64,000 bases of DNA from Sinorhizobium fredii NGR234 (GCF_000018545.1 NC_012587.1:1364001-1428000); one strand, 5' to 3'; shown: positions 50,822-60,024, counted from the stretch's first letter. Notes: generated by a model not told the origin, from the sequence alone. Made by a program: numbers and translations.

Positions 50822-51931
50822 ATGGTTTCAGACACGCTCAACGGCGCCGTTCAGACGACGCGACGGCCCGGCGTGTCGTTTGCGGCAAGCCTCGCATTCG
50901 AAAACATCAGCCACCGCTACCATTCCAAGGAGACGATCAGGAACGTCTCGCTGAGTGCCGAAGCCGGCGAAGTGTTGTGTCTGCTCGGCCCCTCGGGCTC
51001 GGGCAAAACAACCTTGTTGCGGATTGCGGCCGGTATCGAGATGCAGACCGGCGGCCGGCTTCTGCTGAATGGCCAGGAAATATCGGGTCCGTCCGTGTTT
51101 TTGCCGCCGGAAAAGCGCGGCGTCGGGCTGATGTTCCAGGATTTCGCGCTCTTTCCGCACATGACCATTCGCGACAATGTCTGTTTCGGGCTGAGCGATT
51201 TGCCGAAGAAGGAGGCTTTGATCCAGGCTGATGCGGCGCTCGACCGCGTGGGCCTGTTTCACTACGCGGATCGATACCCGCATGTGCTTTCCGGCGGCGA
51301 GCAGCAGCGGGTGGCGCTCGCCCGGGCGCTCGCGCCGCGGCCGGCGGTGCTGTTGATGGACGAGCCTTTCTCCGGGCTCGATTCCCGCCTCAAGGACTCG
51401 ATCCGTGCCGACACGCTAGCGATCCTGCGCGAGACGCGGGCAACGGCGATCGTCGTCACCCACGACGCGGAAGAGGCGATGCGCATGGCCGACCGGATTG
51501 CGCTGCTGAGGGACGGCTGCCTGGTTCAGGTCGGCACGGCCGACGAACTCTATCGCAAGCCGCGCAATCTCTTTGCCGCCGGATTTTTTTCCGAGATCAA
51601 CGTCTTCGATGCGCGCGTGCGCGGCGGCCGCGTCGAAACGCCGCTCGGCGGCGTGCCGGCCGGAGAGTACGCGGAGGGGCAGCCCTTGAGCGTGGCGGTG
51701 CGGCTCTCCGGTGTTCAACTGAAGCCGGAAGGCGGCGACATCCCGGCCCGCATCCTGTCGCGGCGTTTTCTGGGCGTGGTCGAACTCCTTGAACTCGCCG
51801 TGCCGCAGTCGGAACGGACGGTCCGGGCCCGCATCCGCGCCGATCTGTTGCCGCAAGGATTGCGTGACGTCACGCTTTCCGTTAACGAGCGCGACATATT
51901 GGTGTTTGAAAAAGACGCCTCGACATCTTAG
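50822..51931 (+). CDS. ABC transporter ATP-binding protein (FbpC/PotA-like), no partner adjacent
   Basis: This 369-residue ATPase has Walker A GPSGSGKT at residues 56-63, Q-loop FQDFALFPHMTI, signature LSGGEQQRVALARAL (from about 157), Walker B AVLLMDEPFSGLD and H-loop THDAEEAMRMAD. A TOBE-like C-terminal domain (from about 250) suggests ferric iron, polyamine or similar importers. No permease or binding protein gene is next to it; it lies between scpB and tatA. AAGGA precedes the ATG. Confidence 0.9.
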   Translation: MVSDTLNGAVQTTRRPGVSFAASLAFENISHRYHSKETIRNVSLSAEAGEVLCLLGPSGSGKTTLLRIAAGIEMQTGGRLLLNGQEISGPSVFLPPEKRGVGLMFQDFALFPHMTIRDNVCFGLSDLPKKEALIQADAALDRVGLFHYADRYPHVLSGGEQQRVALARALAPRPAVLLMDEPFSGLDSRLKDSIRADTLAILRETRATAIVVTHDAEEAMRMADRIALLRDGCLVQVGTADELYRKPRNLFAAGFFSEINVFDARVRGGRVETPLGGVPAGEYAEGQPLSVAVRLSGVQLKPEGGDIPARILSRRFLGVVELLELAVPQSERTVRARIRADLLPQGLRDVTLSVNERDILVFEKDASTS

Positions 51932-52023
51932 GTTCGGTCAGAATGACGGCGCGCCTTCGAGCCGCGCCTGAAAAATGACAACGTGATGGCTTTAAATCGA
52001 TAAAGCCTCGAGGGAGTAAGTGG

Positions 52024-52230
52024 ATGGGTTCGTTTAGCATCTGGCATTGGCTGATCGTCCTGGTGGTCGTGCTGCTGTTGTTTGGCCGCGGCAAGATTCC
52101 GGAACTGATGGGCGACGTTGCCAAGGGCATCAAGAACTTCAAGAAGGGCATGACCGACGAGGAAGCCGCCTCGGCCGACAAGACGATCGACGGCAAGACC
52201 GTCGAGCACAAGTCCGACGAAGTCCGCTGA
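52024..52230 (+). CDS. tatA: Sec-independent protein translocase TatA
   Basis: This 68-residue protein has one N-terminal TM helix (about residues 6-21), the [20 protein letters not shown] amphipathic helix with the conserved Phe-Gly hinge, and a charged tail. It multimerises to form the twin-arginine pore. It heads the tatABC operon. Confidence 0.96.
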   Translation: MGSFSIWHWLIVLVVVLLLFGRGKIPELMGDVAKGIKNFKKGMTDEEAASADKTIDGKTVEHKSDEVR

Positions 52231-52308
52231 CGATCGAAAGATGGCGAAACCGGTGCGACGTTAGCTGCGTGCCGGTGAGTCGCATTACGGGATTGTAGGG
52301 CGTGTCGG

Positions 52309-52998
52309 ATGCTTGATATCGGCTGGACCGAGCTTGTTGTTATTGCAATCGTCTTGATCGTCGTCGTTGGACCGAAGGACCTGCCGCCCATGCTGCGGGC
52401 TTTCGGGAAGACGATGGCTCGGATGCGTGGCATGGCCTCTGATTTCCGCCGTCAGTTCGATGACGCGCTCAGGGAGGCCGATCTCGACGAGGTCCGCAAG
52501 ACGATCAGCGACGCGCAAAGTCTCAATCCGACCACGGCTTTGCGCGACGCCATGAATCCGCTGCGGCAGCTCGGCAACGAGATCAAATCGGATCTGCAGA
52601 AGGCCACGACGCCCGACGCGCCGGCTCAACCGGTAACGCCGGAGCCGCCTGTGGCGCAGTTCGAGCCGGCGAGTGTGCCCGCCGCGGCGCCTGCGAAGCC
52701 CGTCGACACGGTGGCAGCCGCGGCAGTCGGCTCTGCCTCCCGGCAGATGGAACGTGCCGAGGCAAATGAGGTGGCGGCCGCCACCGAGGCGACGCCGAAA
52801 CGCGCCGCCAAGCCCAGGGCAGGAACAGCTGCGCAGAAGACGCCGCGTGCAAAAGAAGTCACGTCAGCTCCGAAGCGCGCCGCGTCTGCGGCACCGAATA
52901 AAGCGGCCGCCAGGAAGGCCGCAGCAGGCGAAGGCCCGATTGCTGTCAAGACCGGGACGACAAGCGCTTCCACGCGCAAGAAAAAAGGTGACGCATGA
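52309..52998 (+). CDS. tatB: Sec-independent protein translocase TatB
   Basis: This 229-residue protein has the TatB N-terminus MLDIGWTELVVIAIVLIVV and the conserved Glu8 and GPKDLPPMLR. The amphipathic helix is followed by a long Ala/Pro/Lys-rich tail (from about residue 105), usual in rhizobia. With TatC it recognises RR signal peptides. Its end overlaps tatC by four bases (ATGA). Confidence 0.95.
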   Translation: MLDIGWTELVVIAIVLIVVVGPKDLPPMLRAFGKTMARMRGMASDFRRQFDDALREADLDEVRKTISDAQSLNPTTALRDAMNPLRQLGNEIKSDLQKATTPDAPAQPVTPEPPVAQFEPASVPAAAPAKPVDTVAAAAVGSASRQMERAEANEVAAATEATPKRAAKPRAGTAAQKTPRAKEVTSAPKRAASAAPNKAAARKAAAGEGPIAVKTGTTSASTRKKKGDA

Positions 52999-53837
52999 GC
53001 GGCGACATCGAGGACAAGCCGCAGCCGTTGATCGAGCATCTGATCGAGCTTCGCGCGCGGCTGATGTGGGCGGTCGGCGCGTTCTTCGTCGCCTTCCTTG
53101 TCTGCTTCTATTTCGCCAAGCAGTTGTTCAACCTCCTCGTCCTGCCATTCAAGTGGGCGGTGAGCTGGGCTGGCCTCAGCCATCGCAACGTCGAACTGAT
53201 CTACACGGCCCCGCAGGAATTCTTCTTCACCCAGATCAAGGTGGCGATGTTCGGCGCGCTGGTGATCGCTTTTCCGGTCATCGCTTCGCAGGTCTACAAA
53301 TTCGTCGCGCCCGGTCTCTACAAGAACGAGAGAGCCGCCTTTCTGCCGTTCCTGGTTGCCTCTCCGCTCCTTTTCCTGCTTGGCGGGGCGCTGGTTTATT
53401 TCTTCTTCACGCCGATGGTCATGTGGTTCTTCCTGGCCATGGAGCAGGGCGGCGGAGAGGGGCAGGTGGCGATTCAACTGCTGCCGAAGGTTTCGGAATA
53501 TCTGAGCCTGATCATGTCGCTGGTGTTCGCCTTTGGCCTGGTCTTCCAGCTGCCGGTCGTCACCACGCTGTTGGCGCGCGTCGGTTTCGTCACCGCGCAG
53601 GGGCTCGCCGAGAAGCGCAAATATGCCATCGTCATCGCTTTCGTCGTCGCCGCCGTGCTGACACCGCCGGATCCGGTCTCCCAGATCGGTCTTGCGCTGC
53701 CAGCCATCCTTCTCTACGAGATTTCAATCTATACGGCGCGACTCGTTGAAAGACGGCGGGAAGCTGAGGCACTTGCAGGCGAGTCTGCGTCTTCGCAGGA
53801 AGGTTCTTCGGGGACGGTCGGGCCCGCCCAGGGCTGA
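52995..53837 (+). CDS. tatC: Sec-independent protein translocase TatC
   Basis: This 280-residue protein has six TM helices and is the receptor for twin-arginine signal peptides. The N-terminal PLIEHLIELRARLMWAVGAF and the later GLVFQLPVVTTLLARVGFV are conserved. A basic/polar cytoplasmic tail follows. It ends 39 bases before serS. Confidence 0.97.
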   Translation: MSGDIEDKPQPLIEHLIELRARLMWAVGAFFVAFLVCFYFAKQLFNLLVLPFKWAVSWAGLSHRNVELIYTAPQEFFFTQIKVAMFGALVIAFPVIASQVYKFVAPGLYKNERAAFLPFLVASPLLFLLGGALVYFFFTPMVMWFFLAMEQGGGEGQVAIQLLPKVSEYLSLIMSLVFAFGLVFQLPVVTTLLARVGFVTAQGLAEKRKYAIVIAFVVAAVLTPPDPVSQIGLALPAILLYEISIYTARLVERRREAEALAGESASSQEGSSGTVGPAQG

Positions 53838-53876
53838 CGTTCTTGCGCCGTGACCTGACCAACGCGTGGGACGACT

Positions 53877-55160
53877 ATGCTCGATATCAAATGGATTCGT
53901 GAGAATGCTGGCGTGCTCGACAATGCCCTGGCGAAGCGGGGCGCGGAGCCGCTATCCGCATCGCTGATCGCCCTTGACGAGCGCCGCCGCACGGTCTTGC
54001 AGTCGCTCCAGGAGATGCAGTCGCGCCGCAACGCCGCCTCGAAGGAAATCGGCGCGGCCATGGCGCAGAAGAACAGCGAACTGGCCGAAAAACTCAAGGC
54101 CGAGGTTGCCGAGCTGAAGGACGCTCTGCCGGCCGCCGAGGAGGAAAGCCGGCGGATGGAAGCCGAACTCACCGATATCCTGTCGCGCATTCCGAACGTT
54201 CCACTCGAGGACGTGCCCGTCGGTCCGGACGAGAGCGGCAATGTCGTCAAGCGGCTCGTCGGCAGCAAGCCCACCTGGAACCACAAGCCCCTTGAGCATT
54301 TCGAGATCGGCGAGGGCCTGGGGTTCATGGATTTCGAGGGGGCGGCGCGCATTGCCGGCTCGCGTTTCACCATTCTGAAAGGGCAGCTTGCCCGCCTGGA
54401 GCGCGCGCTTGGCCAGTTCATGCTGGACCTGCACACGCAGGAGCACGGCTATATCGAGGTGCAGCCGCCGCTGCTTGTTCGTGACGATGCGATGTACGGG
54501 ACCGGTCAGCTGCCGAAATTCGCGGAAGATCTCTTCCGCACGACGGACGGTCGCTGGTTGATTCCGACCGCGGAGGTTCCGCTGACGAACATGGTGCGCG
54601 AGCAGATCCTCGAGGGCGAGAAGCTGCCGCTGCGTTTCACGGCCCTGACGCCGTGTTTCCGCTCGGAAGCAGGTTCGGCCGGGCGCGACACGCGCGGCAT
54701 GCTGCGCCAGCACCAGTTCAACAAGGTCGAACTGGTGTCGCTCACCGACGCCGAGACTTCGGTCGATGAGCACGAGCGGATGACCGCCTGCGCCGAAGAG
54801 GTTCTGAAGCGGCTCGGCCTGCATTACCGCGTCATGACGCTCTGCACCGGCGACATGGGCTTTGGCGCCCGCAAGACCTACGACCTCGAAGTCTGGCTGC
54901 CGGGGCAGGATGCCTACCGCGAAATCTCTTCCTGCTCGGTCTGCGGCGACTTCCAGGCACGGCGCATGAACGCGCGCTATCGCAGCAAGGAAGAGAAGGG
55001 CACGAAGTTCGTCCACACGCTGAACGGTTCCGGCGTCGCCGTCGGCCGCGCGCTGATCGCCGTCATCGAGAACTATCTGAACGAGGATGGCTCCGTCTCC
55101 GTGCCGGAAGTTCTGGTTCCCTACATGGGGGGCCTGCGACGCGTCGAGAAAGCGGCCTGA
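53877..55160 (+). CDS. serS: Serine--tRNA ligase
   Basis: This 427-residue class II synthetase charges tRNA-Ser and the selenocysteine tRNA. The N-terminal coiled-coil arm (about residues 30-105) and class II motifs are clear: motif 2 [20 protein letters not shown] and motif 3 [17 protein letters not shown]. Length is typical. Confidence 0.97.
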   Translation: MLDIKWIRENAGVLDNALAKRGAEPLSASLIALDERRRTVLQSLQEMQSRRNAASKEIGAAMAQKNSELAEKLKAEVAELKDALPAAEEESRRMEAELTDILSRIPNVPLEDVPVGPDESGNVVKRLVGSKPTWNHKPLEHFEIGEGLGFMDFEGAARIAGSRFTILKGQLARLERALGQFMLDLHTQEHGYIEVQPPLLVRDDAMYGTGQLPKFAEDLFRTTDGRWLIPTAEVPLTNMVREQILEGEKLPLRFTALTPCFRSEAGSAGRDTRGMLRQHQFNKVELVSLTDAETSVDEHERMTACAEEVLKRLGLHYRVMTLCTGDMGFGARKTYDLEVWLPGQDAYREISSCSVCGDFQARRMNARYRSKEEKGTKFVHTLNGSGVAVGRALIAVIENYLNEDGSVSVPEVLVPYMGGLRRVEKAA

Positions 55161-55186
55161 AGCGCGGGCAAGCGAAAGAGACGGCA

Positions 55187-55957
55187 ATGCGCATTTTGCT
55201 GACCAACGACGATGGCATTCATGCCGAAGGGCTCTCCGTCCTCGAACGGATCGCGCTGACGATCTCCGACGACGTCTGGGTCGTCGCACCGGAAGTGGAC
55301 CAGAGCGGGCTTGCCCATTCGCTGACGCTCTCCGAACCGCTGCGGCTGCGGCAGGTTTCGGAGAGGCATTTCGCACTTCGGGGAACGCCCACCGACTGCG
55401 TGATCATGGCGGCGCGGAAGATCCTCGACCGCAAGCCGGATCTCGTTCTTTCCGGTGTCAATATCGGCGCCAATCTTGCGGACGACGTCACCTATTCCGG
55501 CACGGTAGCCGGTGCCATAGAGGGCACGCTGCAGGGAATCCGGTCGATCGCCGTCAGCCAGGCGTACCACCATGCCGTCGGTGGTGCCGTTTCGTGGGAT
55601 GTGGCCGAAACCCATGCGCCTGCTTTGATCCGCACCTTGATGAATGTCGAGCTTCCGGATGGAACTCTTCTCAATGTGAACTTCCCCAACTGCGCGGCGG
55701 ACGCCGTGGCAGGCGTGGAAGTGACCTCGCAAGGCAAGCTCGAATTCGGCCTCAGCATCGACGAGCGTATCGATGGTCGCGGCTATCCCTATTTCTGGCT
55801 CCGCTTCGGCGAGCGCTACGGCGACTTCCGCTCCGGAACGGACATTCATGCCGTGCGCGAAAACAGGATTTCGGTAACCCCGCTTAAACTGGACCTGACC
55901 GACTATACCGTCCAGGAGCGCATAGCGCGCGCACTGCGGGAAGGGACTGGCGCTTGA
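55187..55957 (+). CDS. surE: 5'/3'-nucleotidase SurE
   Basis: This 256-residue survival protein is a metal-dependent phosphatase for nucleoside monophosphates. The metal ligands Asp8 and Asp9 are in [15 protein letters not shown], with the Ser in [10 protein letters not shown] and the Asn in [18 protein letters not shown]. It lies 26 bases after serS, and its TGA is overlapped by the TTG start of pcm. Confidence 0.96.
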   Translation: MRILLTNDDGIHAEGLSVLERIALTISDDVWVVAPEVDQSGLAHSLTLSEPLRLRQVSERHFALRGTPTDCVIMAARKILDRKPDLVLSGVNIGANLADDVTYSGTVAGAIEGTLQGIRSIAVSQAYHHAVGGAVSWDVAETHAPALIRTLMNVELPDGTLLNVNFPNCAADAVAGVEVTSQGKLEFGLSIDERIDGRGYPYFWLRFGERYGDFRSGTDIHAVRENRISVTPLKLDLTDYTVQERIARALREGTGA

Positions 55958-56607
55958 ACGGACGCGTTTCGCAGCAGGAAGGCTTTGCAGCGATGGCGCT
56001 GCGCCTTCGATCGGCCGGCGTGGTCAATCACGATTTGCTGAAGGCCGTCGAGCAGACCCCGCGCAGCAATTTTTGTCCGCCGCAGCATCAGGACGACGTC
56101 TATTCCAAGCGGTTGATACCGCTTGATTGCGGTTCGTTCATGGAGGGCTGCGACTTCGCCGTTCGCCTCCTGCACTGTCTCAATATCAAGCCGGGCCAGC
56201 GTATCCTGGAAGTCGGGACAGGCAGCGGCTTCACCGCGGCAGTGATGGGGCGCATCGCCGAACGCATCCTGACGATCGACCGGTATCAGACCTTGGTGAG
56301 TTCGGCGCAGAAGAACCTCGAAAAGGCCGGCATCCGCAATGTCGTTGCCAGGCACGCGGACGGTAGTTCCGGGGTGCCGGGCGAGGGAACCTTCGACCGC
56401 ATTCTCATCACCGCCGCCTTCAACAGCCTGCCTCGCATGTTTTCCGACCACCTCGTCTCCGGTGGTACGCTGCTGGTGCCTATCATGATGAGCGAAACGC
56501 AGTGCCGAATCGTACGGGTCAGCCGGACGGGTAGCCGTTTCGATCGCGAGGATCTGTTCGACGCACCCTATCTGCCGATCGTGCCGCAGCTCGCCTCGTT
56601 TCTCTGA
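55954..56607 (+). CDS. pcm: Protein-L-isoaspartate O-methyltransferase family protein
   Basis: This 217-residue SAM-dependent methyltransferase follows surE as pcm does in many proteobacteria. The SAM motif [11 protein letters not shown] is at residues 84-93 and [11 protein letters not shown] follows. The substrate loop QTIS of classic PIMT is replaced by SFME (residues 61-64), so the catalytic Ser is absent. TTG at 55954 overlaps the surE stop (TTGA). Repair of isoaspartyl residues is the family role but not certain here. Confidence 0.82.
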   Translation: MNGRVSQQEGFAAMALRLRSAGVVNHDLLKAVEQTPRSNFCPPQHQDDVYSKRLIPLDCGSFMEGCDFAVRLLHCLNIKPGQRILEVGTGSGFTAAVMGRIAERILTIDRYQTLVSSAQKNLEKAGIRNVVARHADGSSGVPGEGTFDRILITAAFNSLPRMFSDHLVSGGTLLVPIMMSETQCRIVRVSRTGSRFDREDLFDAPYLPIVPQLASFL

Positions 56608-56632
56608 TGCGGCCGCTTCTCAAGACGTCGAT

Positions 56633-56648
56633 TTAACGAATTCTTAAC
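56633..56648 (+). promoter_or_regulatory. Perfect CtrA-type full binding site
   Basis: TTAA at 56633-56636, seven bases, then TTAAC at 56644-56648 matches the CtrA full consensus TTAA-N7-TTAAC described in Caulobacter. It lies 26 bases after the pcm stop and about 120 bases before the unknown gene at 56767. Confidence 0.6.
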
Positions 56649-56766
56649 GAAATCCAGTTTCGCGCAAGCTTACGCCCTTAGCCCGGACAGGCACGATGGC
56701 TGAAGGCGCGTTTGCGTCGCGCTTGCGCGTTGATCCGCTCCATCGTGTCAGTGACGGAGACGGTGG

Positions 56767-57417
56767 ATGGAGATTGCAAACAGGCTGACTGCAGCAACAA
56801 CCGGTGACGGTCTGGGCAATCTCGCCGGCCGTCCCGCCGGGCAGGTTGTCTCCGGAAGCAAAGACGATGGCGGGGGCCAGGCGGCGCCGGCAGGATTCTT
56901 CGATCCGACGCCGCGTATTTCGCTGTCGGTGGACGCGCTGCTCTATCTCAGCCGGACAAGAAAGGTGCCTGAGAAGCTGCCGCCGTTGACCCGGGACGAA
57001 TGGAACAACGCGCTTTCACCGCAACTGGCGGCGCGCGAATATCAGGCCTTTGGGAAGCATGCCGAGACTGGCGACTACAGGGCCTACTATAGCGCCTTCA
57101 TCGACTACTACGATAATCTCCGTTCGGAGGACCAGAACAGTCTGCGCTACTTCGGTACGCGAGAGGCGGCCGTGGCCGGCTTGCGGTCACTTGAGTACGA
57201 TGCCGAGAGCGGATTGGACATCGGCGGAAATTTCGAAAGGCTCGTCAGCGTCTTCCTGGACCAGGATAAGGCTGTGTCTTCAGGAGGCCCCGCCGATTTG
57301 CTGACGCAGGAAGTCCCGTTCGTCGGCTGGGATGTCGGCAGTGTCAGCTATGAGGAGCAACCGCCTGAATCGCGGGCGCTGTCGGAAATCGAACGCCTCT
57401 ATTCCGAGCTCCTTTGA
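56767..57417 (+). CDS. Hypothetical protein between pcm and nlpD
   Basis: I do not recognise this 216-residue protein. It has no signal peptide or TM helix. The first 50 residues are Gly/Ala-rich and probably disordered. The rest is mixed helical and acidic, with SVDALLYLSRTRKVPEKLP, LTRDEWNNALSPQLAAREY, a Tyr-rich block YRAYYSAFIDYYDNL, and a C-terminal acidic helix (SEIERLYSELL). Codon use looks like that of neighbours, so it is a resident gene. A CtrA-type site upstream suggests cell-cycle control. A GGAGACGGTGG stretch lies just before the ATG. Confidence 0.75.
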   Translation: MEIANRLTAATTGDGLGNLAGRPAGQVVSGSKDDGGGQAAPAGFFDPTPRISLSVDALLYLSRTRKVPEKLPPLTRDEWNNALSPQLAAREYQAFGKHAETGDYRAYYSAFIDYYDNLRSEDQNSLRYFGTREAAVAGLRSLEYDAESGLDIGGNFERLVSVFLDQDKAVSSGGPADLLTQEVPFVGWDVGSVSYEEQPPESRALSEIERLYSELL

Positions 57418-57479
57418 GCTTCAGCCGCTGCGCTTTCTCATACGGAGCGGATACCGCCGCACGGGCGGGCGGGCATCAC

Positions 57480-57527
57480 ATGGTTAGCATTTCGTCAAAT
57501 CAATGCCGTCCTTAACCGGCCGGTAAC
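57480..57527 (+). promoter_or_regulatory. Two CtrA-like sites upstream of the NlpD-like gene
   Basis: TTAA (57512-57515), seven bases, then GTAAC (57523-57527) matches the CtrA full site at 8 of 9 bases. ATGGTTAG at 57480-57487 is a 7/8 match to the reverse of the half site TTAACCAT. They lie 55-100 bases before the ATG. Confidence 0.45.
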
Positions 57528-57581
57528 TCTAATGCGCTTTAATCATTCCACAGCGAGTTGCGTTCGGAGTGGGTAAGCGTC

Positions 57582-59117
57582 ATGCGTAAGTTTTCATCTC
57601 CCAGTGCAGGGAAGTCCTTGGTCCGTCTCAGTGGGGCGATCCTGCTGGCAAGCGTTGCGACGGGTTGCAGCTCCGACGTAAGCCGTTTTAACGGGCTCTT
57701 TTCGAGTTCCGACGACATAACCACAAGTTCCATCCCCGGAAACGTGCCGCGTGGCGATGTCTCGAGCGGCCAACTGGCTTCATCCGCCGGTGCTGGCGGC
57801 GGGTCCTATGGCCAGGCTTTCCCGAGTTCCGGCCAGAGCGCTTCCTACGATCCGATGAGCACGGCGAGCACGCCGGTCTCCAGCGCCCGCGCCGCCTCCA
57901 CTCCGGTTAGCGTTCAGCGTACCGCTTTGGCTGAGCCGACGGCCGCGATGCCGCGTCAGCCGCAGCCGCTTCCTGCTGCCCGTCAGCCGCAGCCGGTGCT
58001 TGCGAAGGCGGAGCCCTTGCCTTCATCTTCGAGCGGGGCTTCTGGCAAAGGTGGCTGGACGACCGCGAACGCGCCTACGATCATGGTTCGCCCGGGAGAT
58101 ACGGTTGCCGGATTGGCTCGCCGCTTCGGTGTTCCGGAAAAGGAAATCCTCAAGGCGAACGGCTTGAAGTCCGCGAGCCAGGTGGAGCCGGGGCAGCGTC
58201 TCGTCGTGCCGACCTTCGGCGGTGCGAGCAGTGCGGCGAAGGCTGCAGCGTCTGGTTCGATCGCCGACTTCGAAGGCGGCAAGAGGCAGCCTTCGCCGTT
58301 GCCGGAAGGCCAGCGCGAAATGGCGATCCTTCCTGGCCAGTCTCAATCCCGCGAGAAGAGCGAAGGTCGCAGCGACGTAGCTGCGGGCAAACTCAATAAT
58401 GCCGGTGCGGGTGACGGCTCGGATGGTGCCTACACCGTCAAGCCTGGGGATTCGCTGAACAAGATTGCGAAGGCCAACGGCGTGTCGGTTGCGGCCCTGA
58501 AGCAGGCAAACGGCCTGACAGCGGAATCCATTCGCATCGGCCAGAAGCTGAAGATGCCCGGCGCCGCTGGATCGGCGACCGACGCGGTCGTCACGGCCTC
58601 CGTTCCGGCGAAGTCGGAAACGAAGGTGGCATCGCTCGATCAGGGCAAGCCGGCGGAATACAAGCCGCCGGTTGCCAAGGAAAGCGTCTCCGACGTCGCC
58701 ATCAAGACCGATATCGATCAGGAGTCTCCGAAGTCGACCGGCATTGGCAAATATCGCTGGCCGGTCCGCGGCGCGGTCGTTGCCGGCTATGGCGCCAATG
58801 TGGATGGCAATCGCAATGACGGCATCAACATCTCGGTGCCGGAGGGCACGGCGATCAAGGCGGCCGAGAACGGCGTGGTCATCTATTCCGGCAGCAGCCT
58901 GAAGGAACTGGGCAATGCCGTGCTGGTTCGCCACGATGACGGGACGGTCACGGTCTATGGCAACGCTTCGCAGCTCAAGGTGCAGCGCGGCGAAAAGGTT
59001 CAGCGCGGCCAGACGCTCGCCGCCTCCGGCATGACCGGGAAGGCGAGCCAGCCGCAGGTCCATTTCGAAGTGCGCAAGAATGCAACGCCGGTGAACCCGG
59101 CGACATTCCTCGAGTAA
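57582..59117 (+). CDS. nlpD: NlpD-like lipoprotein: LysM repeats plus degenerate M23/LytM domain
   Basis: This 511-residue protein begins with a lipoprotein signal (ILLASVATGC, lipidated Cys near residue 29). A Ser/Pro/Gln-rich linker is followed by LysM 1 (about 167-211, VRPGDTVAGLARRFGVP), LysM 2 (about 284-327, TVKPGDSLNKIAKANGV) and a C-terminal LytM domain (about 392-511). Zinc ligands are mostly lost: N412 and N416 replace the His and Asp of HxxxD, N461 the YGH His, Q492 the first His of HxH; only His494 remains. This and the surE-pcm-X-nlpD order support an amidase activator role at the septum. Start at 57582. Confidence 0.85.
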   Translation: MRKFSSPSAGKSLVRLSGAILLASVATGCSSDVSRFNGLFSSSDDITTSSIPGNVPRGDVSSGQLASSAGAGGGSYGQAFPSSGQSASYDPMSTASTPVSSARAASTPVSVQRTALAEPTAAMPRQPQPLPAARQPQPVLAKAEPLPSSSSGASGKGGWTTANAPTIMVRPGDTVAGLARRFGVPEKEILKANGLKSASQVEPGQRLVVPTFGGASSAAKAAASGSIADFEGGKRQPSPLPEGQREMAILPGQSQSREKSEGRSDVAAGKLNNAGAGDGSDGAYTVKPGDSLNKIAKANGVSVAALKQANGLTAESIRIGQKLKMPGAAGSATDAVVTASVPAKSETKVASLDQGKPAEYKPPVAKESVSDVAIKTDIDQESPKSTGIGKYRWPVRGAVVAGYGANVDGNRNDGINISVPEGTAIKAAENGVVIYSGSSLKELGNAVLVRHDDGTVTVYGNASQLKVQRGEKVQRGQTLAASGMTGKASQPQVHFEVRKNATPVNPATFLE

Positions 59118-59148
59118 TCGTCATAATCCGCCGCTCTTCGCGCCCCGA

Positions 59149-60024
59149 TCAGGTCGTTTCGTCCAGTTGACGGCGCAGACGGCCGGCCAGATCCTGAATG
59201 AACTGCCAGGCGACGCGGCCGGATCTCGATCCCCGCGTCGTCGCCCATTCGAGGGCTTCCGCATGAAAGGTCTCGGGCTCGACAGGCAGGCGGAAATAGC
59301 GCGCATAGCCGTCGACCATGGCCAGATAGTCGTCCTGGCTGCACTTGTAGAAGCCAAGCCATAGCCCGAAACGATCCGAGAGAGAGACTTTTTCCTCCAC
59401 GGCCTCCGAAGGATTGATGGCCGTCGACTGTTCGTTCTCCATCATATCCCGCGGCAGAAGGTGCCGGCGGTTCGAGGTCGCATAGAGCACGACATTCGCC
59501 GGGCGCCCCTCGACGCCGCCGTCGAGAACGGCCTTGAGCGATTTGTAGGACGTATCGTCGTGGTCGAAGGAAAGGTCGTCGCAGAAGATGATGACCGGCA
59601 TCGGGGCTTGCCGCAGGATGTCCATCAGGGCAGGGAGCGAGGCGATGTCCTCGCGATGCACCTCGACGAGCTTCAGGCCGCTGCCGCTATCGCCCGCCAC
59701 CTTCGCGTGGACCGCCTTGACCAGCGAAGACTTGCCCATGCCGCGGGCGCCCCAGAGGAGCACATTGTTCGCGGGGTAGCCCTCGGCGAAACGAAGCGTG
59801 TTGTCGAAGAGAATGTCGCGGACATGGTCGACACCAGTGATCAGCGAAAGATCGATGCGATTTGGCCTGGCCACCGGTTGCAAATGGCGCGCGGCGGGAG
59901 CCCAGACGAAGCAATCGGCCGCGTTCCAGTCGTTGTCCGCGGCCGCCGGTCCGGCAATGCGGTCGAGCGCAGCCGAAAGCTTCTGCATTTCGTTGATCAG
60001 AATGTCGAGCTTGCTTTCGCGCAT
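59149..60024 (-). CDS. AAA+ ATP-binding protein, DUF815 family
   Basis: This 291-residue ATPase has Walker A LLWGARGMGKSSLVKAV and Walker B VIIFCDDLSFDHDD, followed by sensor-like TSNRRHLLP and DRFGLWLGFYKCSQ. It belongs to the DUF815 family, whose function is unknown. GGGAGG is 7 bases before the ATG at 60024, which decides that start over the one at 60030. It converges on nlpD and is divergent from yajC. Confidence 0.85.
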   Translation of the reverse strand: MRESKLDILINEMQKLSAALDRIAGPAAADNDWNAADCFVWAPAARHLQPVARPNRIDLSLITGVDHVRDILFDNTLRFAEGYPANNVLLWGARGMGKSSLVKAVHAKVAGDSGSGLKLVEVHREDIASLPALMDILRQAPMPVIIFCDDLSFDHDDTSYKSLKAVLDGGVEGRPANVVLYATSNRRHLLPRDMMENEQSTAINPSEAVEEKVSLSDRFGLWLGFYKCSQDDYLAMVDGYARYFRLPVEPETFHAEALEWATTRGSRSGRVAWQFIQDLAGRLRRQLDETT

